From Candidatus Wallbacteria bacterium (GTDB lineage Bacteria > Muiribacteriota > UBA6191 > JACPRK01), in the NCBI GenBank assembly GCA_016213845.1, contig JACQZN010000131.1, forward strand, positions 1 to 43,644: 43,644 nucleotides of DNA. The letters are read 5' to 3'. The position numbers and the translations under genes are program-made. The notes beneath the pieces are model-generated. The model was not told where the DNA came from. It was given only the letters and a program-made list of their open reading frames with translations, and made no database searches. Shown piece by piece: positions 24,710 through 32,941 of this stretch (the first letter of the stretch is position 1; each line of letters starts with the position of its first letter).

Positions 24710-25744
24710 ATGACAATCAAGACTTCAGCCCAGCAACTGGCATCGGATCTCTCGGGCGTTCCCGGATACCTTCGCGGAGAATGGGAAGGCTTGTCGCACT
24801 ACGAAAAGATCGAGGTCATCCGCCAGGCCGGTGGGCTGCCGGCGCCCCAGAACGTCCTGCTCCTGGGGGAGCTCTTCCAGCACCTGGAGAGCCCGGTCTT
24901 CCAGGCGCAGATCCTCAGCACCGTCGTGCTGCCAGGCTCCGAGGGGCAGGCTCCGGAATTCCTCGAAGCCGCGCTCCGCAGCACCAACAGCCGCATCCGC
25001 GCCAACGCGATCGAGGCGCTCTCGGGCCTGGCGGGCGAGAGGTTGCGGGCCAGCGTCGAGCCGCTGCTCGCCGACGAGGACAACCGCGTCCGCGCCAACG
25101 CCTGCATCTATTTGTGGGCCTACGAGGATACGCGCGGCGCCGTGAAGAGCGCCCTCGAGGAGATGGCAGGGAGCTCCGATCCGTGGACGCGCGCCAGCGC
25201 CGTGTTTGCCGCCGGCAAGCTGCTCGACCCCGCGCTCGACCCGATCCTGGAGGCGGCGCTGGACGACGACTACGAGCCGGGCGTGGTGGCTGCGGTGCGA
25301 GGCCTCGTCCACCGGAAATACCCGCATCTGGTGCGGCGAGTGGCGGCCTTTCTGGCCGATCCGCGTCGCGGGACGGCGCTCTGGCACGCGGCTGCCGAGG
25401 CGCTCGAAAAGCTGTCCGGCGCCGGCCCCGACGTGGAGGATGCGCTGCTCCAAGCGCTGGGCAGCACCGGAGACCGCGAGCTCCAGGACAAGTTGCTTGC
25501 AGTCCTGGCTCGCCAGGAGAGCCCGACGGTCGCAGGCAAGGTGCTCGACTACGTCGAGCGGCTCGACGCCGGGGAGTACCACCTCTGCCAGCGGCTGCTC
25601 GACGTGATCGGCCGCCAGGGGCTTCCGGAGCACCGCGCGCGGCTGGAGGCGATGGCGGCCGGAAAGCTCGCCCTTTACGCAGACCTGGTGGCGAAGGCCG
25701 TCAAGGAGATCTCGCGGCGTCACCGCAGGTGGTGGAGCCTGTGA
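24710..25744 (+). CDS. HEAT-repeat protein coupled to adenylate cyclase
   Basis: The 344-residue protein is all-helical and built of HEAT-type repeats from about residue 30 to the end. The most regular unit is SRIRANAIEAL ... DEDNRVRANACIYLW ... SDPWTRASAVFAAGKL (about 95-175). This unit is closely echoed in the proteins at 27498 and 34727, which argues for paralogy rather than generic HEAT sequence. No signal peptide or enzyme motif is visible, so it is probably a cytoplasmic scaffold. Its TGA overlaps the GTG of the cyclase gene (GTGA), so the two are coupled and likely work together. Confidence 0.82.
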   Translation: MTIKTSAQQLASDLSGVPGYLRGEWEGLSHYEKIEVIRQAGGLPAPQNVLLLGELFQHLESPVFQAQILSTVVLPGSEGQAPEFLEAALRSTNSRIRANAIEALSGLAGERLRASVEPLLADEDNRVRANACIYLWAYEDTRGAVKSALEEMAGSSDPWTRASAVFAAGKLLDPALDPILEAALDDDYEPGVVAAVRGLVHRKYPHLVRRVAAFLADPRRGTALWHAAAEALEKLSGAGPDVEDALLQALGSTGDRELQDKLLAVLARQESPTVAGKVLDYVERLDAGEYHLCQRLLDVIGRQGLPEHRARLEAMAAGKLALYADLVAKAVKEISRRHRRWWSL

Positions 25745-27321
25745 GCCGGCGCTCGAGGCTTCGTGCGGGTTTCGAGCTCGCCTGCGCTTTCTTGCTCTTC
25801 CCCGGCCAGGCCTGGGCGCAGGCTGCCTCGGCGGCCACCTCGGGCGCGGCGGCCGGCGGCGGCGGCGGGTTCGAGCAGGCCCTGGTCGCCTGGCTCCGAG
25901 AGGGTGGGCCGGCGCAGCTCTACGCGGTCTATGGCACCGTGACGGCCTTCTTCGTGCTCGCGGTCATGTTCTGGCGCAAGGCTTCGCAGCTTTCGGCGCT
26001 GGAGTCGAGGATGCGCGACGAGATGACTCAAATGCGCTCCAGCATGGAGGCGCAGACCGCCGAGATCGCCTCCAAGGCCCAGGCCACCACCGACAAGGCC
26101 CGCGCCAAGGCCGTCCAGCTCTCGACTCTCTTCCTCAAGCTCAAGAACCTCGTCAGCTGCACCGACAAGGAGACGCTGATGAAGGAGCTGATGGCGATCT
26201 TGTCGAAGGGCTTCGGCGCCACGCGCTGCGCCTTCTTCATGTATGACAAGGCCAAGAACGAGCTCTTCATCCTGAAGGCCAGCGGGCTGACGCCCACCCA
26301 GATCGCCCAGACCACTGTGGTGCCCGGCGATCAGTCCATGATCGGGTGGGCCGCCAAGGAGCTCAAGCTCTGCACGCTCGACATGCTCACGCGCGACAAC
26401 ACGCTCAAGGGCATGAAGAAGGGCAAGCCAATCGAGACCGTCATCTGCGCTCCCGTCATCGTCAAGGAGCGGCTCGTGGGCGTCATCCACATCGGCGAGC
26501 TCCGCGAGACCGAGTGGACCGAGGTCGAGACCCAGCTCTTCTGGACGGCCTGCCTGCTGACGGGGATAGCGCTCGACAAGGCCGACCTGATCGAGGCAAC
26601 GCGCGAGGAGCTGGTGAGCGAAAAGCAGCTCTCCAGCAAGAGCCTCGAAGAGCGCAAGAAGGTGCGCGGACTGCTCGACAAGGTAGTCAGTCCCAAGGTT
26701 GCCACCCAGTTGCTCTCGCAGCCCGAGAACCTGCACTTCGAGGGCGAGACGCGCGAGATGACCGTCTTCTTCAGTGACATCAAGGGCTTCACGACCTACT
26801 CCGAGAATCGCGACCCGAAGGACGTCGTCCACATCCTCAACGAGTACCTGACGGCCATGACGGACGTCGTCTTCCAGTTCGGTGGGACGCTCGACAAGTT
26901 CGTGGGCGACGCCATCGTGGCGCACTGGGGGGCGCTGCCGCCCGACCCCGATCATGCCAAGCTGGCCGTGCGAGCTGCCTACACGATGCGAGGTGTGCTG
27001 GCCAAACTCCACGAGAAGTGGAAAGCCGAGGGCAAGGAGCCGCTCCTGATGGGGATGGGGCTGCACACCGGACCGATGGTCTTCGGCGGCATCGGTTCGC
27101 CTCAGAAGATGGACTTCACCGTGATCGGCGACAACGTCAACCTCTGCAGCCGAATCGAGGGGCTGACCCGCCGATTCAACGACGACCTGATCATCAGCGA
27201 GGACACCTACATCCGCTGCAAGGACATCACGAAGGTGAAACCGCTCGGCAGCCTCCCCGTCAAGGGCAAGGCCAAGCCCGTGACCGTGTACGAGGTCATC
27301 GAAGTCGATATGTCGTTCTAG
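25741..27321 (+). CDS. Membrane GAF-class III adenylate cyclase
   Basis: From the overlapping GTG the protein has 526 residues. A hydrophobic export-type start (ACAFLLFPGQAWAQA) and a membrane helix (about 60-79) are followed by a coiled coil, then a GAF domain (about 140-285) and a cyclase homology domain (about 335-495). Catalytic residues are intact: metal Asp346 (FFSDIKGFT) and Asp390, purine-binding Lys386 (DKFVGDAIVAHWG) with Thr460, and transition-state Asn467/Arg471 (NVNLCSR). The Lys/Thr pair points to ATP, so cAMP is the expected product. A GTG codon at 25729 is an alternative start. The upstream HEAT protein is translationally coupled. Confidence 0.87.
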   Translation: MSRRSRLRAGFELACAFLLFPGQAWAQAASAATSGAAAGGGGGFEQALVAWLREGGPAQLYAVYGTVTAFFVLAVMFWRKASQLSALESRMRDEMTQMRSSMEAQTAEIASKAQATTDKARAKAVQLSTLFLKLKNLVSCTDKETLMKELMAILSKGFGATRCAFFMYDKAKNELFILKASGLTPTQIAQTTVVPGDQSMIGWAAKELKLCTLDMLTRDNTLKGMKKGKPIETVICAPVIVKERLVGVIHIGELRETEWTEVETQLFWTACLLTGIALDKADLIEATREELVSEKQLSSKSLEERKKVRGLLDKVVSPKVATQLLSQPENLHFEGETREMTVFFSDIKGFTTYSENRDPKDVVHILNEYLTAMTDVVFQFGGTLDKFVGDAIVAHWGALPPDPDHAKLAVRAAYTMRGVLAKLHEKWKAEGKEPLLMGMGLHTGPMVFGGIGSPQKMDFTVIGDNVNLCSRIEGLTRRFNDDLIISEDTYIRCKDITKVKPLGSLPVKGKAKPVTVYEVIEVDMSF

Positions 27322-27325
27322 TAGT

Positions 27326-27497
27326 GAGTAGCGAGTAGTGAGTAGCGAGTAGACGAGGGCTACCGTTGCGTGAGGGGGGCACTCAGTGCAGTCAGCGCTT
27401 GCTCGACTGGCGGGTCTGGATTCCGGTTTTCCTCGTTTTCCGACAAGCCATTTGCTACTGGCGAGGGGCGCTTTTCCTACTCACTACTCGCTACTCT
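27326..27497. repeat. Inverted heptamer element between convergent genes
   Basis: The left arm (27326-27353) has GAGTAGC, GAGTAGT, GAGTAGC, GAGTAGA directly after the cyclase TAG stop. The right arm (27477-27497) has CTACTCA, CTACTCG, CTACTCT directly before the TAG stop of the minus-strand HEAT gene. About 120 bp of unique DNA lie between, with no supported gene. The plan is the same as at 5593-5807. Confidence 0.85.
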
Positions 27498-29102
27498 CTA
27501 TCCCCCGAGTTTCTTCTTGAAGGCGCCGAAGGCGTCGGCGATGCGCGACTTCAGGGTCTCGAGCTTGCCACCGCCGGGCTCTTCCTTGCCGGCGTTTCCG
27601 GACCCAGCAGCGAGCTGGGCGGCGGCCTCGGCGAGCCGCGCGTCCAGTAGCTCGCGCGCCTGGCGAGCCTTCTCCTTGACGTCGGCATCGAGGTCGTCGT
27701 CGAACATCTTGAGGAGCTCGGCAGCGGCCGGCGTCGCGATCTCGACGATGGCGTAGATGCAGCTTTTGCGGAACGTGGCGTCGCCGGTGGCCATGCCCTT
27801 CAAGGCCTTGACGATATCCGCCCGCCGGTAGTCCTTGAGCGCCACAATGGCGTTTGCTCGACAGCGGTTGTCCGTGTCATGGAGCAGCCCGAGCAGCGCT
27901 TCGGGGCGCACCTTGCCGCGCAACGCCTCGACGGCATTGGCGCGGATGCGGCCGTCGGAATCCGACAGGCACTGCTTGAGCATTTCGGTGGCGAGCTTGC
28001 CGCCCAGCTTACCGGCGGCCATCACCAGGCTGGCACGGAGCTTCGGCTCCGTTTCGCGCTGGAACCACTCGATGATCTCCGGTACGCGCGCGGTATCGGT
28101 TTCGCGGACCCAGGACATCAACTCGTCGGTGCGTCCGGTGTCGGCGGCCGGGCGGATGGCCGACGACGAGGGAGGGGGCGTCGAGGGAAGCTCGGGCTTG
28201 TGGGACGGAGCGGGGACTGGCGAGGCCGAAGGCCGGGCGGGCGAGGACGCGGGCGCTCCGGGTGGGCGGGCGGCCGGTGCGGCGGCGGCTCGCGGCGGCG
28301 GTGCAGCCGCGGGCGGCTTCTCGCCCAGCGCCTCGAGGGCGGCGGCGGCGGCCTGGCGGACCTGTGGGTCTTCGTCGGCGGCCAGGCGCTCGGCGATGGG
28401 GCGCAGATGCGGCTGGCGAACGCGGTCGCAGGCCAGCACGGCGGCCAGCCGCTTCCAGGACTTGGTCGATGCGGCCATGTGCTCCAGCAGTCTGCCGAAG
28501 TTGGACTTGCCGATTCGCGAGCAGATTCGGAAGGCGCTTTTCTGGACCTCGGCGGAAGGATCGGTCAGTCCCCGGACCGCGTACGGGAACATGTCGACGT
28601 CGTCGATGATGCCCAGCGCCGTGACGGCGGCCCAGCGGACCTCGGCCTCGGGGTCGGCCACGAAGGGCGCCAAGACGCGGATGGCGTGGCGACCGGCCAG
28701 CGCCGTCAGGAGCAGGGCAGCGCGTTTGACGGCGGGATCGCTCTCGCTCTCGAGAAGAGGCGGGAGCAGCGGGATGGCGGCCAGCTGGCGCGTGGCCAAG
28801 CAGAGGTCCAGGCTCTTCTTACGAACGGCCGCGTCAGGCGAGGCCAGCAGCGCCTGGAGCTCGGAAGGGTCGGCCGAGAGCTGAACCTGCGGCGGGCGCT
28901 TCTGGATCGTCTCCTGGAGCTGGTGGGCGGTCTTCTTGGCTGCGAAGCGCAGCTGGATGCTGGGGTCGGCCGACGAGATTCGTTCCAGCGCCAGGAAGGC
29001 GACCGGGTCCTCGATCTTGCCCAGCCCCGCCACCGCCCGGGCCCGGACTTCTTCCCTGAGGTCCTCGAGCTCCGTCAAGCACTTGTCCAGTTCCGGATGC
29101 AC
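27498..29102 (-). CDS. HEAT-repeat protein with Pro/Ala-rich linker
   Basis: The 534-residue protein has two HEAT blocks (about 1-258 and 325-500) joined by a low-complexity Pro/Ala/Ser linker (about 262-320). The second block contains the shared signature SDGRIRANAVEALRG ... DTDNRCRANAIVALKDY, found in the proteins at 24710 and 34727. There is no signal peptide or catalytic motif. A Lys-rich C-terminus (FGAFKKKLGG) closes the protein. It is convergent with the cyclase gene and probably belongs to the same functional set. Role unknown; scaffold by family analogy. Confidence 0.8.
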   Translation of the reverse strand: MHPELDKCLTELEDLREEVRARAVAGLGKIEDPVAFLALERISSADPSIQLRFAAKKTAHQLQETIQKRPPQVQLSADPSELQALLASPDAAVRKKSLDLCLATRQLAAIPLLPPLLESESDPAVKRAALLLTALAGRHAIRVLAPFVADPEAEVRWAAVTALGIIDDVDMFPYAVRGLTDPSAEVQKSAFRICSRIGKSNFGRLLEHMAASTKSWKRLAAVLACDRVRQPHLRPIAERLAADEDPQVRQAAAAALEALGEKPPAAAPPPRAAAAPAARPPGAPASSPARPSASPVPAPSHKPELPSTPPPSSSAIRPAADTGRTDELMSWVRETDTARVPEIIEWFQRETEPKLRASLVMAAGKLGGKLATEMLKQCLSDSDGRIRANAVEALRGKVRPEALLGLLHDTDNRCRANAIVALKDYRRADIVKALKGMATGDATFRKSCIYAIVEIATPAAAELLKMFDDDLDADVKEKARQARELLDARLAEAAAQLAAGSGNAGKEEPGGGKLETLKSRIADAFGAFKKKLGG

Positions 29103-29125
29103 GCTCGGACGGGTTTACCATAAGA

Positions 29126-29160
29126 AGTAGCCAGTAGCCAGTAGTCAGTAGCCAGTAGGC
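29126..29160 (+). repeat. Heptamer array (AGTAGCC)
   Basis: Five units (AGTAGCC, AGTAGCC, AGTAGTC, AGTAGCC, AGTAGGC) begin 23 bp upstream of the start of the minus-strand HEAT gene. The sequence is related to the GAGTAGY family, with the same period of seven. Confidence 0.85.
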
Positions 29161-29298
29161 AGGGCTACGGAGAAAGTCGGAGTAGCGGAGAAGGAATTCG
29201 GGGACTGTACCTCACGCATGGACAGATCTCTTGAACTATCTGTCGGATTCGAATGGACTGAGCGCATCCGAAACACCCAAGAGCCGCATAAAATGGGG

Positions 29299-29352
29299 GT
29301 CCAGGGGGCCTTCGGCCCCTTGGCGGAGGTTCGGAGGCGGAGCCTCTGAGTG
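29299..29352 (+). repeat. Double-hairpin extragenic element
   Basis: Two adjacent hairpins occur: GGGGCC-TTC-GGCCCC (around 29309-29323) and GAGGC-GGA-GCCTC (around 29334-29347). The first is preceded by GGGGGTCCAG. The form resembles paired-stem extragenic repeats seen in many bacteria. It could end transcription or be a REP-like repeat; neither neighbour gene points clearly into it. Confidence 0.5.
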
Positions 29353-29572
29353 GAATGCCTTGAGTGAGCATTGATGCTGGCTCTCAACGATCTGTCAATG
29401 ACTGAGGGACTATACCTGACTTTTGACGACGTTGCCGTCGTCCTGAGGGGGATGGTGAAGCGCCGGGCGGGAGAAGCACGGAACCCGGATTGGCGACGCA
29501 GGCTCCCCATCACTCCGCTTCCATCCGCGGTCCTCGCTCTTCGCCTTCGAAGTCCCTCGCCGCGTTCCACTC

Positions 29573-29607
29573 CTTCCACCTTCTATCTTCCGCCTTCCTT
29601 CTTCTTC
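29573..29607 (+). repeat. Heptamer array (CTTCCAC) at the protease 3' end
   Basis: Five 7-bp units (CTTCCAC, CTTCTAT, CTTCCGC, CTTCCTT, CTTCTTC) end immediately before the TAG stop of the minus-strand protease gene at 29609. It is the same family as 106-154. Confidence 0.8.
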
Positions 29608-29608
29608 C

Positions 29609-30595
29609 CTAGTACGCTCCGGCAAGAGGCGCGTCGATATCGACGGGTTCGGAGGCGCGGCCGGCTTGCACGACGATGTGCTTGGCGTCCTGCCAGCGCT
29701 GGGCGCCGCCGTGGTAGGTGGGGCGGATGGCGGCGACGGCGTTCAGCGAGCGAGGGTTGAGGCGGCCATCGAACGTCAGGCGGCTGTTGAGGGTGACGAC
29801 GACGTACTCGCCGGGAGGAAGTCCGGTGAGCGCGTAGCGGCCGACGGCGCGCGACTGGCCGGCCGTAGCAGCGGTGCCGCGGGGGACGAAGCCTGTGCGT
29901 ACGACCCCGGCCAGCGCCCCGTCGGAGGCGCGCCGGACGATGACGTCGACGTTGTCGATGGGAGAGCCTCCGCCGCGCACGGTCCCGGCGATGGCGCCCT
30001 TGTCGGAGGCGAAATCGGAGGTGCCGTGGAGAAAGGCCGCGCCGGCCCAGTCGTCGTAGTGGGGTCGCAGGCCGAGCTGTCGGTTCTCGAGGAAGCTGTT
30101 CATCAGGGCGCCGATGCGGTCGGAGTGGTTCAGTCCGAAGGAGTGGCCGATCTCGTGGGTCACTGCGATCTCGTAGGCGAGGTTGCTCATGCCGGCGTTG
30201 TTGTTCACGGCGATCTGGGCGGCCCGGTAGAAGCCTCGCCCGTCGAGGTCGAAGGCGGTTACGGCGGCGGCGCCTGTCGGTAGCCGCTGGCTCTCGAAGA
30301 CGGGAATGACCGTTCCCTTGCCGGAAGCCTGCTGAACGGCGGCGGCCTGGAACGCCACCTTGGGCATGCGGGTCCAGCGCGCTAGCGACGAGCGGATGAT
30401 CTCCTCCCGCTGGCGCGCGTTGGGCTGGATGACATACTCGATCGGGAAGGACTCCGGCGCCCAGCGCGGCACCGTGCCGCCCGGGATGTTGAAGCGCATC
30501 GGGCTGAAGGCGCAGGCCGTCGCGGCGAACACGGTCCAGAGGAGAACGGGCGCGGCCAGCGCGGCGAGGGCCCTTCGGACGTCGAGTGTGTTCAT
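29609..30595 (-). CDS. Secreted matrixin-type zinc metalloprotease
   Basis: The 328-residue protein has a signal peptide (about 1-30) and a metzincin catalytic domain. The extended zinc motif THEIGHSFGLNHSD uses His147, His151 and His157 with Glu148 as base, and the Met-turn is IGALMNS (Met165). From about 205 a beta-sandwich like the carboxypeptidase regulatory domain follows (GAIAGTVRGGGSPIDNVDVIV ... YALTGLPPGEYVVVTL). ATG 30595 is chosen because GGAG stands 6 nt upstream. It is the last gene in line after three pseudopilin genes, 41 bp downstream of the third. It may therefore be cargo of, or attached to, that pilus-like apparatus. Confidence 0.87.
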   Translation of the reverse strand: MNTLDVRRALAALAAPVLLWTVFAATACAFSPMRFNIPGGTVPRWAPESFPIEYVIQPNARQREEIIRSSLARWTRMPKVAFQAAAVQQASGKGTVIPVFESQRLPTGAAAVTAFDLDGRGFYRAAQIAVNNNAGMSNLAYEIAVTHEIGHSFGLNHSDRIGALMNSFLENRQLGLRPHYDDWAGAAFLHGTSDFASDKGAIAGTVRGGGSPIDNVDVIVRRASDGALAGVVRTGFVPRGTAATAGQSRAVGRYALTGLPPGEYVVVTLNSRLTFDGRLNPRSLNAVAAIRPTYHGGAQRWQDAKHIVVQAGRASEPVDIDAPLAGAY

Positions 30596-30636
30596 TGTGG
30601 ACTCCAATCGTCTTTTCGGTTGAGATTCGTGCGGTC

Positions 30637-31275
30637 TCAGAGCGAGGCGGCTTCGTCGGCCTTGCGCAGCACCAGCGTGCGGAGGCTCTTGGTGCCGATC
30701 TTCAGGCGGTTCGGGGAGGTCGGGTCGAGCGCGAATTGCCGCTCCTCGACGACGAACCGCTCGGCGGAGTGGTCGCCGACGCGCACCTTCGCGCGGGCCT
30801 TCAGCCTCAGCACGCCCCAGTTCGGGGCGGTAAAGGAGACCGGCCGGGCCGAGACGTCGTCGATGGCAGCCACGGTGGTGTCCTGCGCGCAGGCCTTGCG
30901 CAGTGCCTGGGGCGCCAGAGCGCTTCCGAGCGCGGCCGGGAAGCGGACCTCGAGCGGATTGCCGAGCTGGTCCTTCTTCACGGCTCCCGCGGTGTCCAGC
31001 GTGGCGAGAAACGCAGCGTCGAAGCGCCCCTGGCCGTCGACGTTGCCGCCCCCGAAGAGCGCATCTGGAGTCAACGACGCAAGCGACTCTTCTATAGCCG
31101 ACCGGCCCAGCTGCTCCGCCATCCGACCCGCGTAGCCGGCCGCGCTCACGCGTCGCGCGTCGGCGCTGCGCTGCGAGCCGAGGGTGGCCATCACGCTCAT
31201 CAGCACCAGGAACAGGCTCACGATGACGACCGCCATTCCGAATCCGCGCCGGTCTCTCTGATCTCTCGTGGTCAT
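30637..31275 (-). CDS. PilX/GspK-like minor pseudopilin
   Basis: The 212-residue protein has a short basic leader and a hydrophobic helix with a non-canonical prepilin start (RRGFGMAVVIVSLFLVLMSVMA, cleavage expected after Gly11). Position +5 lacks the usual Glu, as in GspK/PilX-class tip pseudopilins. GRMAEQLGRSAIEES after the helix is echoed in the protein at 40036 (GRVAIDIAGSAIEEA), marking them as paralogs. The downstream part is soluble without recognised domain. It follows the PilV-like gene by 5 bp. Confidence 0.7.
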   Translation of the reverse strand: MTTRDQRDRRGFGMAVVIVSLFLVLMSVMATLGSQRSADARRVSAAGYAGRMAEQLGRSAIEESLASLTPDALFGGGNVDGQGRFDAAFLATLDTAGAVKKDQLGNPLEVRFPAALGSALAPQALRKACAQDTTVAAIDDVSARPVSFTAPNWGVLRLKARAKVRVGDHSAERFVVEERQFALDPTSPNRLKIGTKSLRTLVLRKADEAASL

Positions 31276-31280
31276 CGCTC

Positions 31281-31817
31281 TCAGCCCTCCTGGTTCGTCC
31301 CGGTGGGGACCGTTGCCATCGCGGGCGGCTTGACCGCCTCGAAGAAGAAGCGGTGCATCGTGAAGGCGCGCTCGCCGCGCCCCTTGCTCCCGAAGACCAC
31401 GCGCGCCGTCAGCCGGTGCAGCCCGGGCTTGCCTCCTCCGTCCTTCTCGAAGTCGATGCGACGCCGGATGGTCAGGTTCTCGCCCAGCTGCGTCAGCTGC
31501 GCCATACCCTCGCCATCGGCTGCGGCTGCGAGCACCGGGTCCTGCGCCAGCATCAGCTCGGCCTCGGCCTCGGTCAGCGACGGGTCCCCGAGCAGCGCCA
31601 GCCGGTCCGTCTTCTCGCCAGAAAACCGCTCCAGCAGGTCCAGCGCAGCGTTGCGGACCAGGATGTCCTCCCGCGTCATCGCGGTCTCACGCAACCCCGC
31701 CGTCGCCAGGTTCATCACCGGCAGCATCCCCAGCATCATGATCACCACGGCGATGGCGATCTCCAGCAGTGAGAAGCCCTCCCTGCGGGTCCTGGTGCCG
31801 ATCGCGCTCTTCCACAT
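31281..31817 (-). CDS. PilV/GspI-like prepilin
   Basis: The 178-residue protein has a type IV prepilin leader with peptidase site G|FSLLEIAIAVVIMMLG and Glu at +5. The soluble region has no recognised domain. A PGLHRL motif near the C-terminus is shared with the prepilin at 37544. It lies between the PilW-like and PilX-like genes in one minus-strand run, the usual order of tip pseudopilin genes. A CGCTAACCT motif lies about 75 bp upstream of its ATG. Confidence 0.8.
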   Translation of the reverse strand: MWKSAIGTRTRREGFSLLEIAIAVVIMMLGMLPVMNLATAGLRETAMTREDILVRNAALDLLERFSGEKTDRLALLGDPSLTEAEAELMLAQDPVLAAAADGEGMAQLTQLGENLTIRRRIDFEKDGGGKPGLHRLTARVVFGSKGRGERAFTMHRFFFEAVKPPAMATVPTGTNQEG

Positions 31818-31888
31818 CTGACGCCTCCCGGTGCTGCTTGGGCCGCGACGGTGTCGCGTTCGCAGCCCCAGGAGACACCGGACCGCCG

Positions 31889-31899
31889 CCAGGTTAGCG
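31889..31899 (-). promoter_or_regulatory. CGCTAACCT motif upstream of the PilV-like gene
   Basis: On the minus strand CGCTAACCT occurs here, upstream of the gene starting at 31817. It recurs at 34672-34680 (before the gene starting at 34592) and at 37516-37524 (before the gene at 37544), each time oriented toward the gene. TAACCT fits a -10 hexamer; here CTGAAC stands 17 bp upstream as a possible -35. Confidence 0.4.
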
Positions 31900-31928
31900 G
31901 CCGGACGAAAAAAGTTCAGCCGCCCGCG

Positions 31929-32468
31929 CTACGGCTCGGGGGCCAGGAGCGTCACCAGCCGCACCGAGCGGCTCATTGGCTCGGCCTGCGAGAGCGCGGG
32001 CGTCCACTGCACCAGCACCGTCACCCGCTTGAGCTGGGGCCCGCCTTCCGGCTGACCGGGCGCCAGCGGCACCCGCTCCACCAGCAGAAGCCGCTCCAGG
32101 CTGGCGGTCGTCACGCTCGGAGCCAGGAGCTCGAAAGCCTCCGACACCCCCGCGGTGGCTCCGGCCGATTCCAGCCCCGGAAGGTAGAACGCCCGTAAGT
32201 CCCAGGCCCGGTCGTTGACCAGCTGCGCCTCCCGCGAGACCGGCACGCGGTCGAACGGTACCTGCCTCAACGCCTCGAGCGTGCGCGTCGCCAGGGCCGT
32301 CGCAGTAACCTCCTCCACCGAGGCGACGAACCCCTGCTTCGACGAGAGCATCGACCAGAGAAACGGCGCCGCAACCGCCGCCAGGATTCCCACCGCCAGC
32401 AGGATCTCCAGCAGCGTCAGTCCCGAGCTGCGCGCCGAGGATTGGGGAGGCACGATCCCATTGTGCAA
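31929..32468 (-). CDS. PilW/GspJ-like prepilin
   Basis: The 179-residue protein has the prepilin site SG|LTLLEILLAVGILAAVAAPFLW with Glu at +5, then a soluble domain beginning with a helix (TATALATRTLEALRQVPFDRVP). The prepilin at 40684 has a comparable stretch (CLVAQERLKNDLEQIAFPDVP), which suggests paralogy. It follows the small 106-residue gene by 36 bp and precedes the PilV-like gene by about 110 bp. Confidence 0.75.
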   Translation of the reverse strand: MHNGIVPPQSSARSSGLTLLEILLAVGILAAVAAPFLWSMLSSKQGFVASVEEVTATALATRTLEALRQVPFDRVPVSREAQLVNDRAWDLRAFYLPGLESAGATAGVSEAFELLAPSVTTASLERLLLVERVPLAPGQPEGGPQLKRVTVLVQWTPALSQAEPMSRSVRLVTLLAPEP

Positions 32469-32504
32469 GATACCCTGCCGGGTGTCCCCAAGATTTCGTC
32501 GCTC

Positions 32505-32825
32505 TCAGTAGTAGCTCTTGCCGGGTGGCGATTCGTGGAGCGTCGCCAGCCGGGCGTACTCCGCATCGTAGAGCTTCAGGATACGGAAGCGGCCCGAGGT
32601 CCGGTCCGCCTCCGAATCGATGGTCTGAGAGACGATCAGCGCGTGCCCCGCGAACTTCCACTTGCCGCCGAGCTCCTCGACCAGGAAGACGCGGACCGGC
32701 GGGCGGTGGAAGAGCCGGGCACCCGGGAGGCTGAAGTCGTAGGTCTGCCCCACCTGGGGCCTGGCCGGGAATCCGCGTTCGGCCGTCAGCTTGAGCGTGT
32801 CGTTGATCTCGATCTGCGTTCCCAT
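32505..32825 (-). CDS. Small hypothetical protein
   Basis: Not recognised. The 106-residue protein has no signal peptide or membrane helix. It looks beta-rich, with a central FSLPGARLFHRPPVRVFLVEE and a C-terminal HALIVSQTIDSEAD-RFRILKLYDAEYARL stretch. Third-position G/C is high and GAGGG precedes the ATG by about 7 nt, so it is likely a true gene. It is followed by the pseudopilin genes and may be co-transcribed with them. The long inverted repeat at 32942 lies upstream. Confidence 0.7.
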   Translation of the reverse strand: MGTQIEINDTLKLTAERGFPARPQVGQTYDFSLPGARLFHRPPVRVFLVEELGGKWKFAGHALIVSQTIDSEADRTSGRFRILKLYDAEYARLATLHESPPGKSYY

Positions 32826-32941
32826 GCGAGCCCTCCTGAGAGCAGCCGTAAGAAACCCGTGGCGAAGCCCCCGTAAGAATACGTGTCACAGTAACCCGTG
32901 GAGCCAAAGAAACCGGGAAACTCACGGCGGAAAGCGCGTGG

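Larger units (their letters stand above)
29103..29608. other. Gene-free, repeat-rich intergenic region
   Basis: No convincing gene lies in these 506 bp; the open frames have no ribosome binding site, no domain and atypical composition. It contains a heptamer array (29126-29160), a 7-bp inverted repeat GACAGAT/ATCTGTC (29221-29244), a double hairpin (about 29299-29350), a motif pair GGGACTGTACCT and GGGACTATACCT (29201 and 29406), and a second heptamer array (29573-29607). It reads like accumulated short mobile or extragenic repeats. Confidence 0.7.

Noticed and set aside
24406..25740. Upstream part of a long plus-strand frame ahead of the cyclase
   Set aside because: It overlaps the HEAT gene in another frame and has junk-like Arg/Ala composition; the cyclase starts at the GTGA overlap at 25741.
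29145..29579. 144-codon minus-strand frame in the intergenic region
   Set aside because: It runs through hairpins and repeats, has no ribosome binding site and no recognisable domain.
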